From the NCBI GenBank assembly GCA_017398355.1, contig JAFQGD010000027.1, positions 1 to 61,946 of the forward strand: a stretch of 61,946 nucleotides of DNA. Direction: 5' to 3'. This DNA is from Akkermansia sp. Lineage in GTDB: Bacteria > Verrucomicrobiota > Verrucomicrobiia > Verrucomicrobiales > Akkermansiaceae. The notes under the pieces are model-generated. The model saw nothing but the letters and a program-made list of their open reading frames with translations. It searched no databases and was not told the DNA's origin. Both the position numbers and the translations under genes were made by a program. Below, piece by piece: positions 16,978 to 25,103 of this stretch (the stretch's first letter is position 1; each line of letters starts with the position of its first letter).

Positions 16978-16984
16978 GTGGGGA

Positions 16985-17842
16985 TTACAGCAGGTTGGCT
17001 ACAACGGGGAGTCGTGTCAGAGATTTGTTACAGGCAGCGGCTTGTTCGGGTGTGGGGAGGTCGCGCCCGGTATGGATGCCCTCCGTCAGCAGGAAGGGTA
17101 GCAGGAGCACATGCTGAGATTGCATGCCGGCCAGTATCTGCGCTGCTTCCGGTGTTTGGTTGAAGTAGCCCAGCGCAATTTCGGTGCCGGGTAACAGGTT
17201 GCGTAGACGGCGGCAGAAAAGGCTCGGCTCGGGGGGTGGTTCGGGCATCTGTGAACCATGTGCTACTACGAGTACTCCGGCTTTCGGATGGCGGGAAAGC
17301 TGCTCACGGATAAGCTTTGCTGCAGCTCGTGCCAGCCAGGGGGAGGCACCCAGCACCGGTTGGTAGAAGAATTCGGGTTCTTCCGCTCCTTGGGCTTTGT
17401 AGGCATTTTGCAGGGCTTGCTCCAGCTTGGGGCCACTGGATTGGCCGCTAAGCATAAACATAGGGTATACCAGTGTGGGAACACCGTTGGCCGGGGGTAA
17501 TTTTGCCTGCTCCATAGAGGAAAGGGAGCAGCGGTATACATGGCCGGAGGGCATGCGGATACCGGGTGGGTTCAGGTGCCGCCCTTTGTCATTGTAGCTA
17601 ATCAAGAGGTAATTCCTGCGCCAGCGGCGGTGCCGCAGGTAGATGAGCCACAATCCTCCCACAACGGTTATCTGCGCTACGGCAAAATGAAAATAGATAA
17701 GGCGGCGAAGATGCAGGGCATCTTCTGCCGCCAAATCAGGCTGCGAGAGCCTCATGCCGCAATTCACCGAGCCCCACACGGCTGCCACGAATGCTGCAGC
17801 ACACAGGAGTAAAAGCAAGGTGATAAAACGGCGGTTTTGCAC
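16985..17842 (-). CDS. Membrane-anchored CbiX/SirB-like protein
   Basis: 285 residues. Two N-terminal membrane segments (about residues 8-30 and 50-70) are followed by a soluble domain. It has VLVVAHGSQ near residue 190 and LLPFLLTEGIHTGRDLP near residue 240. Both match the catalytic His motifs of class II chelatases (CbiX/SirB), which insert cobalt or iron into sirohydrochlorin. Free chelatases are usually cytosolic, so the anchor is unusual. No other tetrapyrrole gene is nearby. A sirohydrochlorin chelatase or a sulfur/metal enzyme of the same fold is possible. Confidence 0.65.
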   Translation of the reverse strand: MQNRRFITLLLLLCAAAFVAAVWGSVNCGMRLSQPDLAAEDALHLRRLIYFHFAVAQITVVGGLWLIYLRHRRWRRNYLLISYNDKGRHLNPPGIRMPSGHVYRCSLSSMEQAKLPPANGVPTLVYPMFMLSGQSSGPKLEQALQNAYKAQGAEEPEFFYQPVLGASPWLARAAAKLIREQLSRHPKAGVLVVAHGSQMPEPPPEPSLFCRRLRNLLPGTEIALGYFNQTPEAAQILAGMQSQHVLLLPFLLTEGIHTGRDLPTPEQAAACNKSLTRLPVVANLL

Positions 17843-17857
17843 AGATGAATGGTTACA

Positions 17858-20416
17858 TTACGCAGGGCTATTGGCACCTTGGTCTGCTTCTTGCAGTTCG
17901 CGGCGCAGGCTGTGCTTCTTATCGAAAGCAAGCACGCAGGGAGATGCAATGAAGATAGAAGAATAGGTGCCGATGAAGATGCCGAGCAGCATGGTGATGG
18001 AGAAATCTCTCATGGCCGGGCCACCCAATGCAATGAGTGCTACCAATACAGCAATGGTGGAACCGGAGGTAAGCAAGGTACGAGAAAGGGTGGTGTTAAT
18101 AGCCTCATTCATGATGTCCTTGAGGTCCTCGTTGGGCTCTGCCAAGCGCAGTTGCTCACGAATGCGGTCGTAAATCACGATGGTATCGTTGATGGAGTAG
18201 CCGGCCACCGTCAGGAAAGCACCGATGTGGATGATGTTCAGCTCTGTTCCCATGAGTACCACCAGGCCGATAATTCCCACCACGTCGTGCGCGGTGGAGA
18301 TGAGCGCACCCATTGCAAAGCTCCATTCGAAGCGCAGTGCCAAGTAGAAGGTAATGCCCATCAAACCGGCCAATAGAGCCCAGCATGCGGTCTTGAAGAA
18401 TGTAGCGCCGAGTGCAGAGCTAATATCTTCCACGGATTCTGCGGGCAGCTCCTTCATGCCGGGTACTGTGTCGCGCAGAAGCGCGTTAATCTTGGTGGCG
18501 TCATCCTTATTGGCGCAGCGAATTTTGATGTTGCGGTCAGTTGCGTTGGAGAACTCCTGCACGGTGGGAGACTTGGAGAGTGTCATCCCCATGACTGTAT
18601 TTTCGACTTTGGAGTAATCCAATGCAGAATCGCCGGGTACGACATAGGTGATGGTGGCACCACCGGTGAAGTCAATACCCAATGCCTTTTCCCCGCGCAC
18701 GCAGAAACCGTATACGGCGCAGCCTACAATCAGCACAAGGGATGCGATGGCTGTGGACTTGCGGTATTTCATGAAGTCAAATACCTTGCCGGAGAAGGGC
18801 GCGCGTGCGAAGGTGAAATCTTTGAGCATCCCGATTTTTTCTACCCAGAAGAACAGTACGCGGGTAACCACAATGGCACCGATAAGGGAGGTGACAATAC
18901 CTACGCTGGTGGTCACAGCAAAGCCCTTGATGGAGCCACTGGCCAGCCAGAAGAGAATAACGGCGGTAATCAATGAAGTGATGTTGGAGTCCCAAATGGC
19001 GGAGAAGGCCTTTTCGTAGGCATTGCGCAGGCAAATGATAAAGGGACGACCCAAGGCCTTTTCTTCACGCATGCGTTCGTAGATAAGCACGTTGGCATCC
19101 ACCGCCATACCCATGGTCAGCACGATACCGGCGATACCGGGGAGCGTCAATACAAAGCCAAACAAGCTCATGAGTCCCAGTAGGGCTAACGCATTGAATG
19201 CCAAGCCAAACATGGCTACAATGCCTGCCGAACGGTAGTACCAGTAGCAGAACGCAAAGACGCCAAGCATACCGATAAGACCGGCCACGGTTCCCTGTTC
19301 CAGGGCGCTCTGCCCCAGCTGGGCAGACACGTTCTTGCGGCCCTCCACTTTCAGGTCGCTGGAAAGGGGGTTGGCCAAGGCCTTGGAGATGTCCTCGGGC
19401 TCGCCTTTAGCATTCAGGCCGGAGATGTTGAATTCCTTGTGCAGCACAGCCTTTACCACGGGGGCGCATTTGATTTGGTTGTTGAGCACCACAGCCAAGC
19501 GGTCGCGGCCAATGGTCATGGAGCCGGTGAGGCGACCCATGCGGTTGGCACCGGTGCGGTTGAGTACCACGTCTACATGCCCCTTGTGCACATAGCTGGG
19601 CTGGGCGTTGGCTACTTCCTTACCGGTGATGTATACGTCTTTCTGCATGGCGGCATAGGGCTTTTGCAGCACCATGTAGTCGATAATCTGTTCGCCCTTG
19701 CGCTCACCCTCTGTGTACAAAACAGGTGCGCCTGTCTCATCGTCCGTGCGGGGATAGGGCAGAATCATGAAGTCGTTGAGACCTAAGCGGGAAGGGATGC
19801 GGGGCATAGCCGGGGCACGCACGCCTTTCACTTCTGCTGCTACGGCTTTTTTGTATTCAGCCAAGCGCTCTTCATAAAGGGCGATGTTGGCCTGTGTTTC
19901 TTCATCTGCGATGACTCGCTCGCTGTCATGATAGACGGCCAGAAGCTCCAGTTTGGCCATTTTGGTGAGCATTTTTACCAAGGCCTCGATTTTTTCTTGG
20001 TTGCGGGCTTCATTCTGGGCATCCTGCTGGGGGATTTGGATGAGGATTTTGTTGTTGGAGTGCAGGATTTGGACTTCGCTGGTACCGGTGGAGTTCAGGC
20101 GTTCTTCCAAGATATTGCAGGCCTGCTGCATGTCTTCCTCGCTCGGGGGAACCAAGTTGCCGTGGTCGTTGAGCTTGGGCTGTACTTCGAGGGTAAGCTC
20201 TGTGCCGCCTTTGATGTCAATGCCGTACTGCATCCCGTTCACAAACAGTGAAAGAAGGCAGAAACCGGATAAACCTACAATGAAAAAGGTGCCGGCATTG
20301 CGCTTTGCTTTATCCAGCTCTGCGGAGAGATACCAGAAAAACAGCACTATGAGCAATATGCCCATGCAGAAATAAAAGAAGGGCGATGCAGTTATATCAA
20401 TGAGAAATTGTGGCAT
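17858..20416 (-). CDS. secDF: Fused SecD-SecF protein translocase subunit
   Basis: 852 residues. SecDF uses the proton gradient to pull secreted proteins through SecYEG. The D1 motif GIDIKGGTELTL is near residue 67, followed by a periplasmic domain with GNLVPPSEED and the SecD membrane domain (MAVDANVLIYERMREE near residue 445). The SecF half begins around residue 560 (ALGIDFTGGATITY) and ends in its own transmembrane block. Both halves are full length. The gene is the first of a minus-strand run with the CbiX-like and YggU genes. Confidence 0.93.
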   Translation of the reverse strand: MPQFLIDITASPFFYFCMGILLIVLFFWYLSAELDKAKRNAGTFFIVGLSGFCLLSLFVNGMQYGIDIKGGTELTLEVQPKLNDHGNLVPPSEEDMQQACNILEERLNSTGTSEVQILHSNNKILIQIPQQDAQNEARNQEKIEALVKMLTKMAKLELLAVYHDSERVIADEETQANIALYEERLAEYKKAVAAEVKGVRAPAMPRIPSRLGLNDFMILPYPRTDDETGAPVLYTEGERKGEQIIDYMVLQKPYAAMQKDVYITGKEVANAQPSYVHKGHVDVVLNRTGANRMGRLTGSMTIGRDRLAVVLNNQIKCAPVVKAVLHKEFNISGLNAKGEPEDISKALANPLSSDLKVEGRKNVSAQLGQSALEQGTVAGLIGMLGVFAFCYWYYRSAGIVAMFGLAFNALALLGLMSLFGFVLTLPGIAGIVLTMGMAVDANVLIYERMREEKALGRPFIICLRNAYEKAFSAIWDSNITSLITAVILFWLASGSIKGFAVTTSVGIVTSLIGAIVVTRVLFFWVEKIGMLKDFTFARAPFSGKVFDFMKYRKSTAIASLVLIVGCAVYGFCVRGEKALGIDFTGGATITYVVPGDSALDYSKVENTVMGMTLSKSPTVQEFSNATDRNIKIRCANKDDATKINALLRDTVPGMKELPAESVEDISSALGATFFKTACWALLAGLMGITFYLALRFEWSFAMGALISTAHDVVGIIGLVVLMGTELNIIHIGAFLTVAGYSINDTIVIYDRIREQLRLAEPNEDLKDIMNEAINTTLSRTLLTSGSTIAVLVALIALGGPAMRDFSITMLLGIFIGTYSSIFIASPCVLAFDKKHSLRRELQEADQGANSPA

Positions 20417-20509
20417 GATTCGCGAATGTTTAACCGCCCCATTTTGCCATCTTTCCGTATGAGGTCAAGCTTCCATCGTGGCAGTACTCAAATTTAGGCT
20501 TTTTCTTAT

Positions 20510-20545
20510 CAAAAAAGCCACCTTGGCAAACAGAGCCAAGGTGGC
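20510..20545 (-). terminator. Terminator of the autotransporter gene
   Basis: GCCACCTTGGC pairs with GCCAAGGTGGC, followed by T6 on the minus strand. Confidence 0.88.
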
Positions 20546-20571
20546 GGTGAAGGGATGAAATGCCGGCTGTA

Positions 20572-23415
20572 TCAGAAGTGGTAGGTAGCGCCCACGCCGA
20601 CATCGTGGCTCGTAGCGCGTGGTACCAGCTCCAGGTTGTACCCGGCGTGGAGGTTCCAATGGTCATTGATTTGGTGGGTAGCGCCTACACCAATGTTCAT
20701 ACCGGCTCGCCCGGGATTTGAGCCGCCACGGCAAACATCTCCCAAGTGGCAAGCGGGGTTATCCCGCAGAATATCACCGAAGACGCTTACTTCCCCGCGC
20801 ACTGTTGTTTGGGGGGTGGCTTTGTAAGAGGCATTCACGCCTACTTCTACACGCGCATTCTCCAAGGAGTCCGCTTTCACACCTGCTTCCGGTGTGGCGG
20901 AATCTACATGCAGGTACTGGATACCGCCGAATGTGGCTACTACGCTGCGTTCATTGAGCGTGCGGGCGTAATTCAGGCGAGCATCCAACTGCATGGTGTG
21001 TTGCGTCCAGTCATAGCGGGTACCCCAGATGGTCGCGTCATTTTCGCTGCGGCCGTACGCAGCGCTCCAATCGAGAGTCAGTTCGCCGGTGGCGCGTTTT
21101 TTGAGGTTGCTGTGTCCATATAGTGCCATGTGTGTGCTATCCTGATCCACGGTGAAGGCGGAGAGGGTATTGACTTTGCCCCAGGTGATGCCCATGGCAA
21201 CACCGATGCTGTGCTTTTCGGTGGTGTTGATTTCTGCACCCATGGCAGCACCGCTCAGATTATGCTCTGCACCCAAGCTGCCGCCATGAGAGCTCTGGCG
21301 ACTTGCCGAGCCAAATGCTGTAGCCCAGGCGGCACCGCGTCCTTGTTCCAGGCTGGCGGTATTCTGAGTGCGTGTGGCGATGCTATCCACAAAGGCTCTA
21401 TTGGCCTTTGCTGCCCCCCAAGTGGTTTGCACCAAGGTGTCACTTGCTTTGTCCAAGGGGGAAACGGCTTCGTAGGTGGCGGCGGCTGAGGTAAGCCATG
21501 GATCGTCATCTCGCATGTACTCATTCCATTCTCGCAGGTCCGTCACCGTGAGCAAGATACTCTTTTTCTTTGCGTCGAAGGCCAGTTTGCAGAAATTGCT
21601 ATCCAATCCCAGCAGAGAGTACAGCTCTTTTTCGGTGTTTACGTTGGTGGACTTGAAGGTGAAGAGCTTGAATGCCTTTTTCTTGCTTACATCCTTAGCG
21701 CTCACGTTGAAGTCTAAGTATATTTCGTTTGATCCGTTTAATGTCAGGCTGTCTTTCACCTTAATGGTTTGGAACTTGGAGCCTTTCATGCAAATAGTGC
21801 TGTCTTCTATGAGCATGTTGGCTGCGGAGATGGCTCCGCTGAGGGTGAGCACGCTCCTGTCGGTCAGTTCGAAATCCCCTTTCACCGTGAGGTTCATGGC
21901 TTTGTTTTTGGGGGAGGGGTCGGAGAGTGCGATGGAAGATTGCTTTCCGACGCTGAGGTGGCCGCCGATGTTGACGCTGCCTGCTACATACAGGTGTGAT
22001 GCGCGTAAACGGTTGAGTGCAATTTTGTCCTTTGTGGTCAACTTGAGCGCCTTGTCGGCCTTCAGGCTGAGTCCGGACTTATTTTCCAGCGCAAAGGATT
22101 GCGCCGTCAAGGCACTCCCCATGGCAAGATAAGCATTGTTTAATACATAGGTTGCATTCTTGAAAGAACAGGAATTCAATACGCTGAAAGAACCATCAAG
22201 TAGCTTTACATTCAATCCTTTCTGGGCAGAGAGGGCGCCTTTGCCCATCAATACCCGCGATTCAGACTCTCCATCCCATACAAGGGTGCAGATGTCGGAG
22301 GAGGAGAGGGTGATTGCTTTCGGAAGGTAGATATCTTGCCCGAATACGGAGTAGGTGGAGAATTTACCCGGACGCAGGGAGGCGGCATTTGCGGCATTGG
22401 TGTATGTTTTGAAGGTCATGTCGTAGAGCCCCGACTCCGTGTTGTACACGGGAATGAATGTGCCCAAATCTTCCGTTTTCACGATGAAGACGTCTCCGTT
22501 TGTATAGCATCCCTCTTCATCTCTATATGATTTTTCATACCCGATAGCCAGTTTCAGGTTTTCCAGTTTCCCCGAGTATGATTTGCAGGAGAAGACAATG
22601 AAATCTTCCCCCAAACTCTCAATAGCTTGGTCAATGACTTCTCTGGGCGGGGCTGTGTGCCAGCCATCGCATTCATCGCAGCTCGCATCGCTGCTGTAAT
22701 CTCCCCAGTAGATGGTGTGGACAAGTGAACTTTTACCACTTATGTTGACATTGCCGTATACGCGGGTGACGTCTTCAGACTCGTATGCTTCTGTGGGGAA
22801 GGTGAGGGTGTATCCTTTGGGCGCGCCATTCAGGATGACGTTACCTACCACAGTGGTGCAGGCCGAGAGGATATTGGGCATGTTTTTTGAGGATATGTCG
22901 GCCTTGGCATAGATGGTGTCCACATTACTAATGTGATACACTTTACTGTTTTTGTTCGTAAAAGTGATGCTGGAAAACTCGTGTATCCAATCGAGGGCGA
23001 CACTTGCGTTGAAGATGATGTGGCTATCTCCGTTGCCCGACATGTCATCGTATATACTGGGGCTCCCTTTTGCCTCAAATACGTAGGTTCCATCGCCTAT
23101 GTACCAATCTGTCCATCCCCAAGCAGAGATTGTTTTTCCGCTGCCAGTCAGCTTATAGGTAGTTTCGCTGTTTCCATTCCAGGTGATGTACACGTCGTCG
23201 TATTTTCCCAATTTGAGATTGCCATTAAGTCTGATATTGGCATCTTCAACGTAGTATGAGTGCTCAGTGTAATCAATGTCATCCCATTCATCATAGACGG
23301 GGTTATCATCGTGCGGATAACTGTTTAGTGTTATCGTTTGCGATGCCATTTCGCCCATGGCCGGTGTTGCTATGAGAGTTGCTATAAGGGTGTAACAAAA
23401 AAGTTTCAATTTCAT
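20572..23415 (-). CDS. Autotransporter with C-terminal beta-barrel
   Basis: 947 residues. The signal peptide (KLFCYTLIATLIATPAMG) is followed by a passenger of about 600 residues rich in Asn, Ser, Thr and beta-strand repeats of the type seen in autotransporter beta-helices. The last ~280 residues form the barrel: alternating strands, GELTLDWSAAYGRSEN, GVGATHQINDHW and a terminal aromatic (VGVGATYHF). It would be secreted by type V and could adhere to host mucus, but that is inference. Cysteine pairs in the passenger (SCDECDGW) are unusual for this class. Confidence 0.8.
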   Translation of the reverse strand: MKLKLFCYTLIATLIATPAMGEMASQTITLNSYPHDDNPVYDEWDDIDYTEHSYYVEDANIRLNGNLKLGKYDDVYITWNGNSETTYKLTGSGKTISAWGWTDWYIGDGTYVFEAKGSPSIYDDMSGNGDSHIIFNASVALDWIHEFSSITFTNKNSKVYHISNVDTIYAKADISSKNMPNILSACTTVVGNVILNGAPKGYTLTFPTEAYESEDVTRVYGNVNISGKSSLVHTIYWGDYSSDASCDECDGWHTAPPREVIDQAIESLGEDFIVFSCKSYSGKLENLKLAIGYEKSYRDEEGCYTNGDVFIVKTEDLGTFIPVYNTESGLYDMTFKTYTNAANAASLRPGKFSTYSVFGQDIYLPKAITLSSSDICTLVWDGESESRVLMGKGALSAQKGLNVKLLDGSFSVLNSCSFKNATYVLNNAYLAMGSALTAQSFALENKSGLSLKADKALKLTTKDKIALNRLRASHLYVAGSVNIGGHLSVGKQSSIALSDPSPKNKAMNLTVKGDFELTDRSVLTLSGAISAANMLIEDSTICMKGSKFQTIKVKDSLTLNGSNEIYLDFNVSAKDVSKKKAFKLFTFKSTNVNTEKELYSLLGLDSNFCKLAFDAKKKSILLTVTDLREWNEYMRDDDPWLTSAAATYEAVSPLDKASDTLVQTTWGAAKANRAFVDSIATRTQNTASLEQGRGAAWATAFGSASRQSSHGGSLGAEHNLSGAAMGAEINTTEKHSIGVAMGITWGKVNTLSAFTVDQDSTHMALYGHSNLKKRATGELTLDWSAAYGRSENDATIWGTRYDWTQHTMQLDARLNYARTLNERSVVATFGGIQYLHVDSATPEAGVKADSLENARVEVGVNASYKATPQTTVRGEVSVFGDILRDNPACHLGDVCRGGSNPGRAGMNIGVGATHQINDHWNLHAGYNLELVPRATSHDVGVGATYHF

Positions 23416-23465
23416 AGAATACTGGGTTGATTGTTACTATCATGGTACTCCAATTTTGGGTAAAA

Positions 23466-23502
23466 ACAAGAAAAATGCACTTTTGATGTGCATTTTTCTT
23501 GT
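23466..23502 (-). terminator. Terminator after the two lipoprotein genes
   Basis: A perfect 15-base inverted repeat (ACAAGAAAAATGCAC) with a 7-base loop, followed by T residues on the minus strand. It lies between the lipoprotein pair and the autotransporter start. Confidence 0.8.
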
Positions 23503-23536
23503 CGGGAAAGTGTAATAGCAGGGAATCCGCAGCTGC

Positions 23537-24286
23537 TTAGTAATTGGTGAGCTTGCCACCACGGGCTTTCAGGCCATTTTGCATATTTTGTTGCATGATT
23601 TTGCCTTGGCGGGTGGCGGCTCCTTCCGGGGTCCAACTGGGGATGTATTCATTCCAGCGTCTACCGCTTTTCACCTGAGCCCAGTGTTCGATGGGGTAGT
23701 TGTGGTTTTCCGGGTAGACGGAGGAGAGGAACTCCAGCGGACCGGGGGCGTCCTCCCAGTTATCGCCGCGAAAGTCCCGTTCATTGAGGGTGATGAGGCG
23801 GCCATTTTTCAACCATGGGTCTAAGATGACGGCGCGTGGCCAGTTGGCATTGGCCGGGGAGAGGTAGACGCAGTTGTGCTCGGAGCCATCGCCGCGGTCG
23901 CGTACGCAGCAGCCAATGCGGAAGAATTGAAGCTTGCGGCGGCGCAACTCGCGGTACATATCCTGCTGGTAATGCCAGCAGAGGCCACGCTCGCAGAGGT
24001 TGAGGGAGGAGTTGACCATGCGGTTGTTGAACCATCCCATGAGGGAAGGATTGTTGATAGTGGCAATGCCGGCGGCTGCTTTATAGGATGTGTCTGCCAG
24101 CCAGCGAGCTTCGCGCCGAGCGCCGGGGAGCTCTTGTTCCTCCATCGGGAGCATGGCAAGCAGGTCTTGGGTGAGGGCACTACGCTGCTCTCTCACTGCC
24201 GGTGTGTCTGCATAGCCCGGTGCAGGGGCATGCTGGCAGGAGACGGCGGCAAGGGCAAAAAGGCAGATGGCGAAAAGTCGTTTCAT
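23537..24286 (-). CDS. Transglutaminase-like lipoprotein, copy 2
   Basis: 249 residues. Lipobox VSC with the cysteine at 17. The core carries GLCWHYQ (Cys103), SEHNC (His137) and LDPW (Asp156), an order and spacing consistent with the Cys-His-Asp triad of transglutaminase-like proteases. The fold assignment is inference. It is a close paralogue of the gene 4 bases upstream. Between the copies, CWHYQxDMYRELRRRKL and GCCVRDR are almost identical. A peptide-bond-cleaving or amide-transfer role in the periplasm is possible. Confidence 0.6.
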   Translation of the reverse strand: MKRLFAICLFALAAVSCQHAPAPGYADTPAVREQRSALTQDLLAMLPMEEQELPGARREARWLADTSYKAAAGIATINNPSLMGWFNNRMVNSSLNLCERGLCWHYQQDMYRELRRRKLQFFRIGCCVRDRGDGSEHNCVYLSPANANWPRAVILDPWLKNGRLITLNERDFRGDNWEDAPGPLEFLSSVYPENHNYPIEHWAQVKSGRRWNEYIPSWTPEGAATRQGKIMQQNMQNGLKARGGKLTNY

Positions 24287-24290
24287 CGTA

Positions 24291-25037
24291 TCAATAATTG
24301 GTGGGTGAGCCGGGGTGTTCTAATTTACCGCGCTCAATGTTTTGGTACATACGGCGGTATTGAGAGGATTTGCGGGTGTATTCCTGCCAATATTCAGCAT
24401 ATTTGCCATTGGGGGTGCGTACGCTATACCAGTGTTCCATGGGCCAATGGTGTTCCTCCGGGTAGGCAAAACTGAGCATGGCGCAGATGCCGGGCAGGTC
24501 TTCCCAATCGTCCGGGTCTAGTTCTGTGGCTTTATTGATTTTGAGGCGTCCATTCCACATCCAAGCATCCAGCACCCATGCTTGGGGCCAGTCTGCATCG
24601 CGTGCGGCGATATACAAACAGTTGTGTTCGGAGGCATCTGCACGATCTCGCACACAGCAGCCTAGGCGGAAGAAGGAGAGCTTGCGGCGGCGCAGTTCGC
24701 GGTACATATCATGCTGGTAGTGCCAGCAGAGCCCGCGGTCTTGCAGGTGGGCATTGATGAGTGCATTGCCGGCCCAGCCGGGAAAGTGGGAGTCATTCAA
24801 TCTGGCGATACCGGCAGCTGCTTTGTAGGCGGTGTCGGAAAGCCACTTGGCTTCTTCCTGTGCAGCCGGTAATTTTTGCTGAGCTTCGGGCAGCAGCAGG
24901 AGTAATTCTTGCTGCAAGGTTGCTCGCCGTTGTGTAATCATGGGGGTATAGGGATATTGCACCTGCGGCGGATAGCAGGAGCTGATACCCAGCAGAGCGA
25001 GAGCCGATACGACTGTATAACGAAGAATGCGCAGCAT
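24291..25037 (-). CDS. Transglutaminase-like lipoprotein, copy 1
   Basis: 248 residues. Lipobox SSC with the cysteine at 21. Cys104 (GLCWHYQ), His138 (SEHNC) and Asp157 (LDAW) have the same spacing as in the downstream paralogue (34 and 19 residues), supporting one catalytic core. Other shared blocks are ADTSYKAAAGIA-like and RELRRRKL. Its start codon lies at the centre of a perfect palindrome, which may control translation. Tandem duplication is the likely origin of the pair. Confidence 0.6.
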   Translation of the reverse strand: MLRILRYTVVSALALLGISSCYPPQVQYPYTPMITQRRATLQQELLLLLPEAQQKLPAAQEEAKWLSDTAYKAAAGIARLNDSHFPGWAGNALINAHLQDRGLCWHYQHDMYRELRRRKLSFFRLGCCVRDRADASEHNCLYIAARDADWPQAWVLDAWMWNGRLKINKATELDPDDWEDLPGICAMLSFAYPEEHHWPMEHWYSVRTPNGKYAEYWQEYTRKSSQYRRMYQNIERGKLEHPGSPTNY

Positions 25038-25050
25038 GTGCTGCGCATTC
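25025..25050. promoter_or_regulatory. Perfect 12-bp palindrome over a start codon
   Basis: GAATGCGCAGCA and its exact complement flank a 2-base centre. The ATG of the lipoprotein gene (25037-25035) lies in the loop region, so an RNA hairpin would hide the start and a DNA-binding protein could use the site as operator. Confidence 0.5.
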
Positions 25051-25103
25051 TATCATATGGCATCGCTTTAGGCGAGCCGAAATATGTTCATAAAGATGGA
25101 CTA

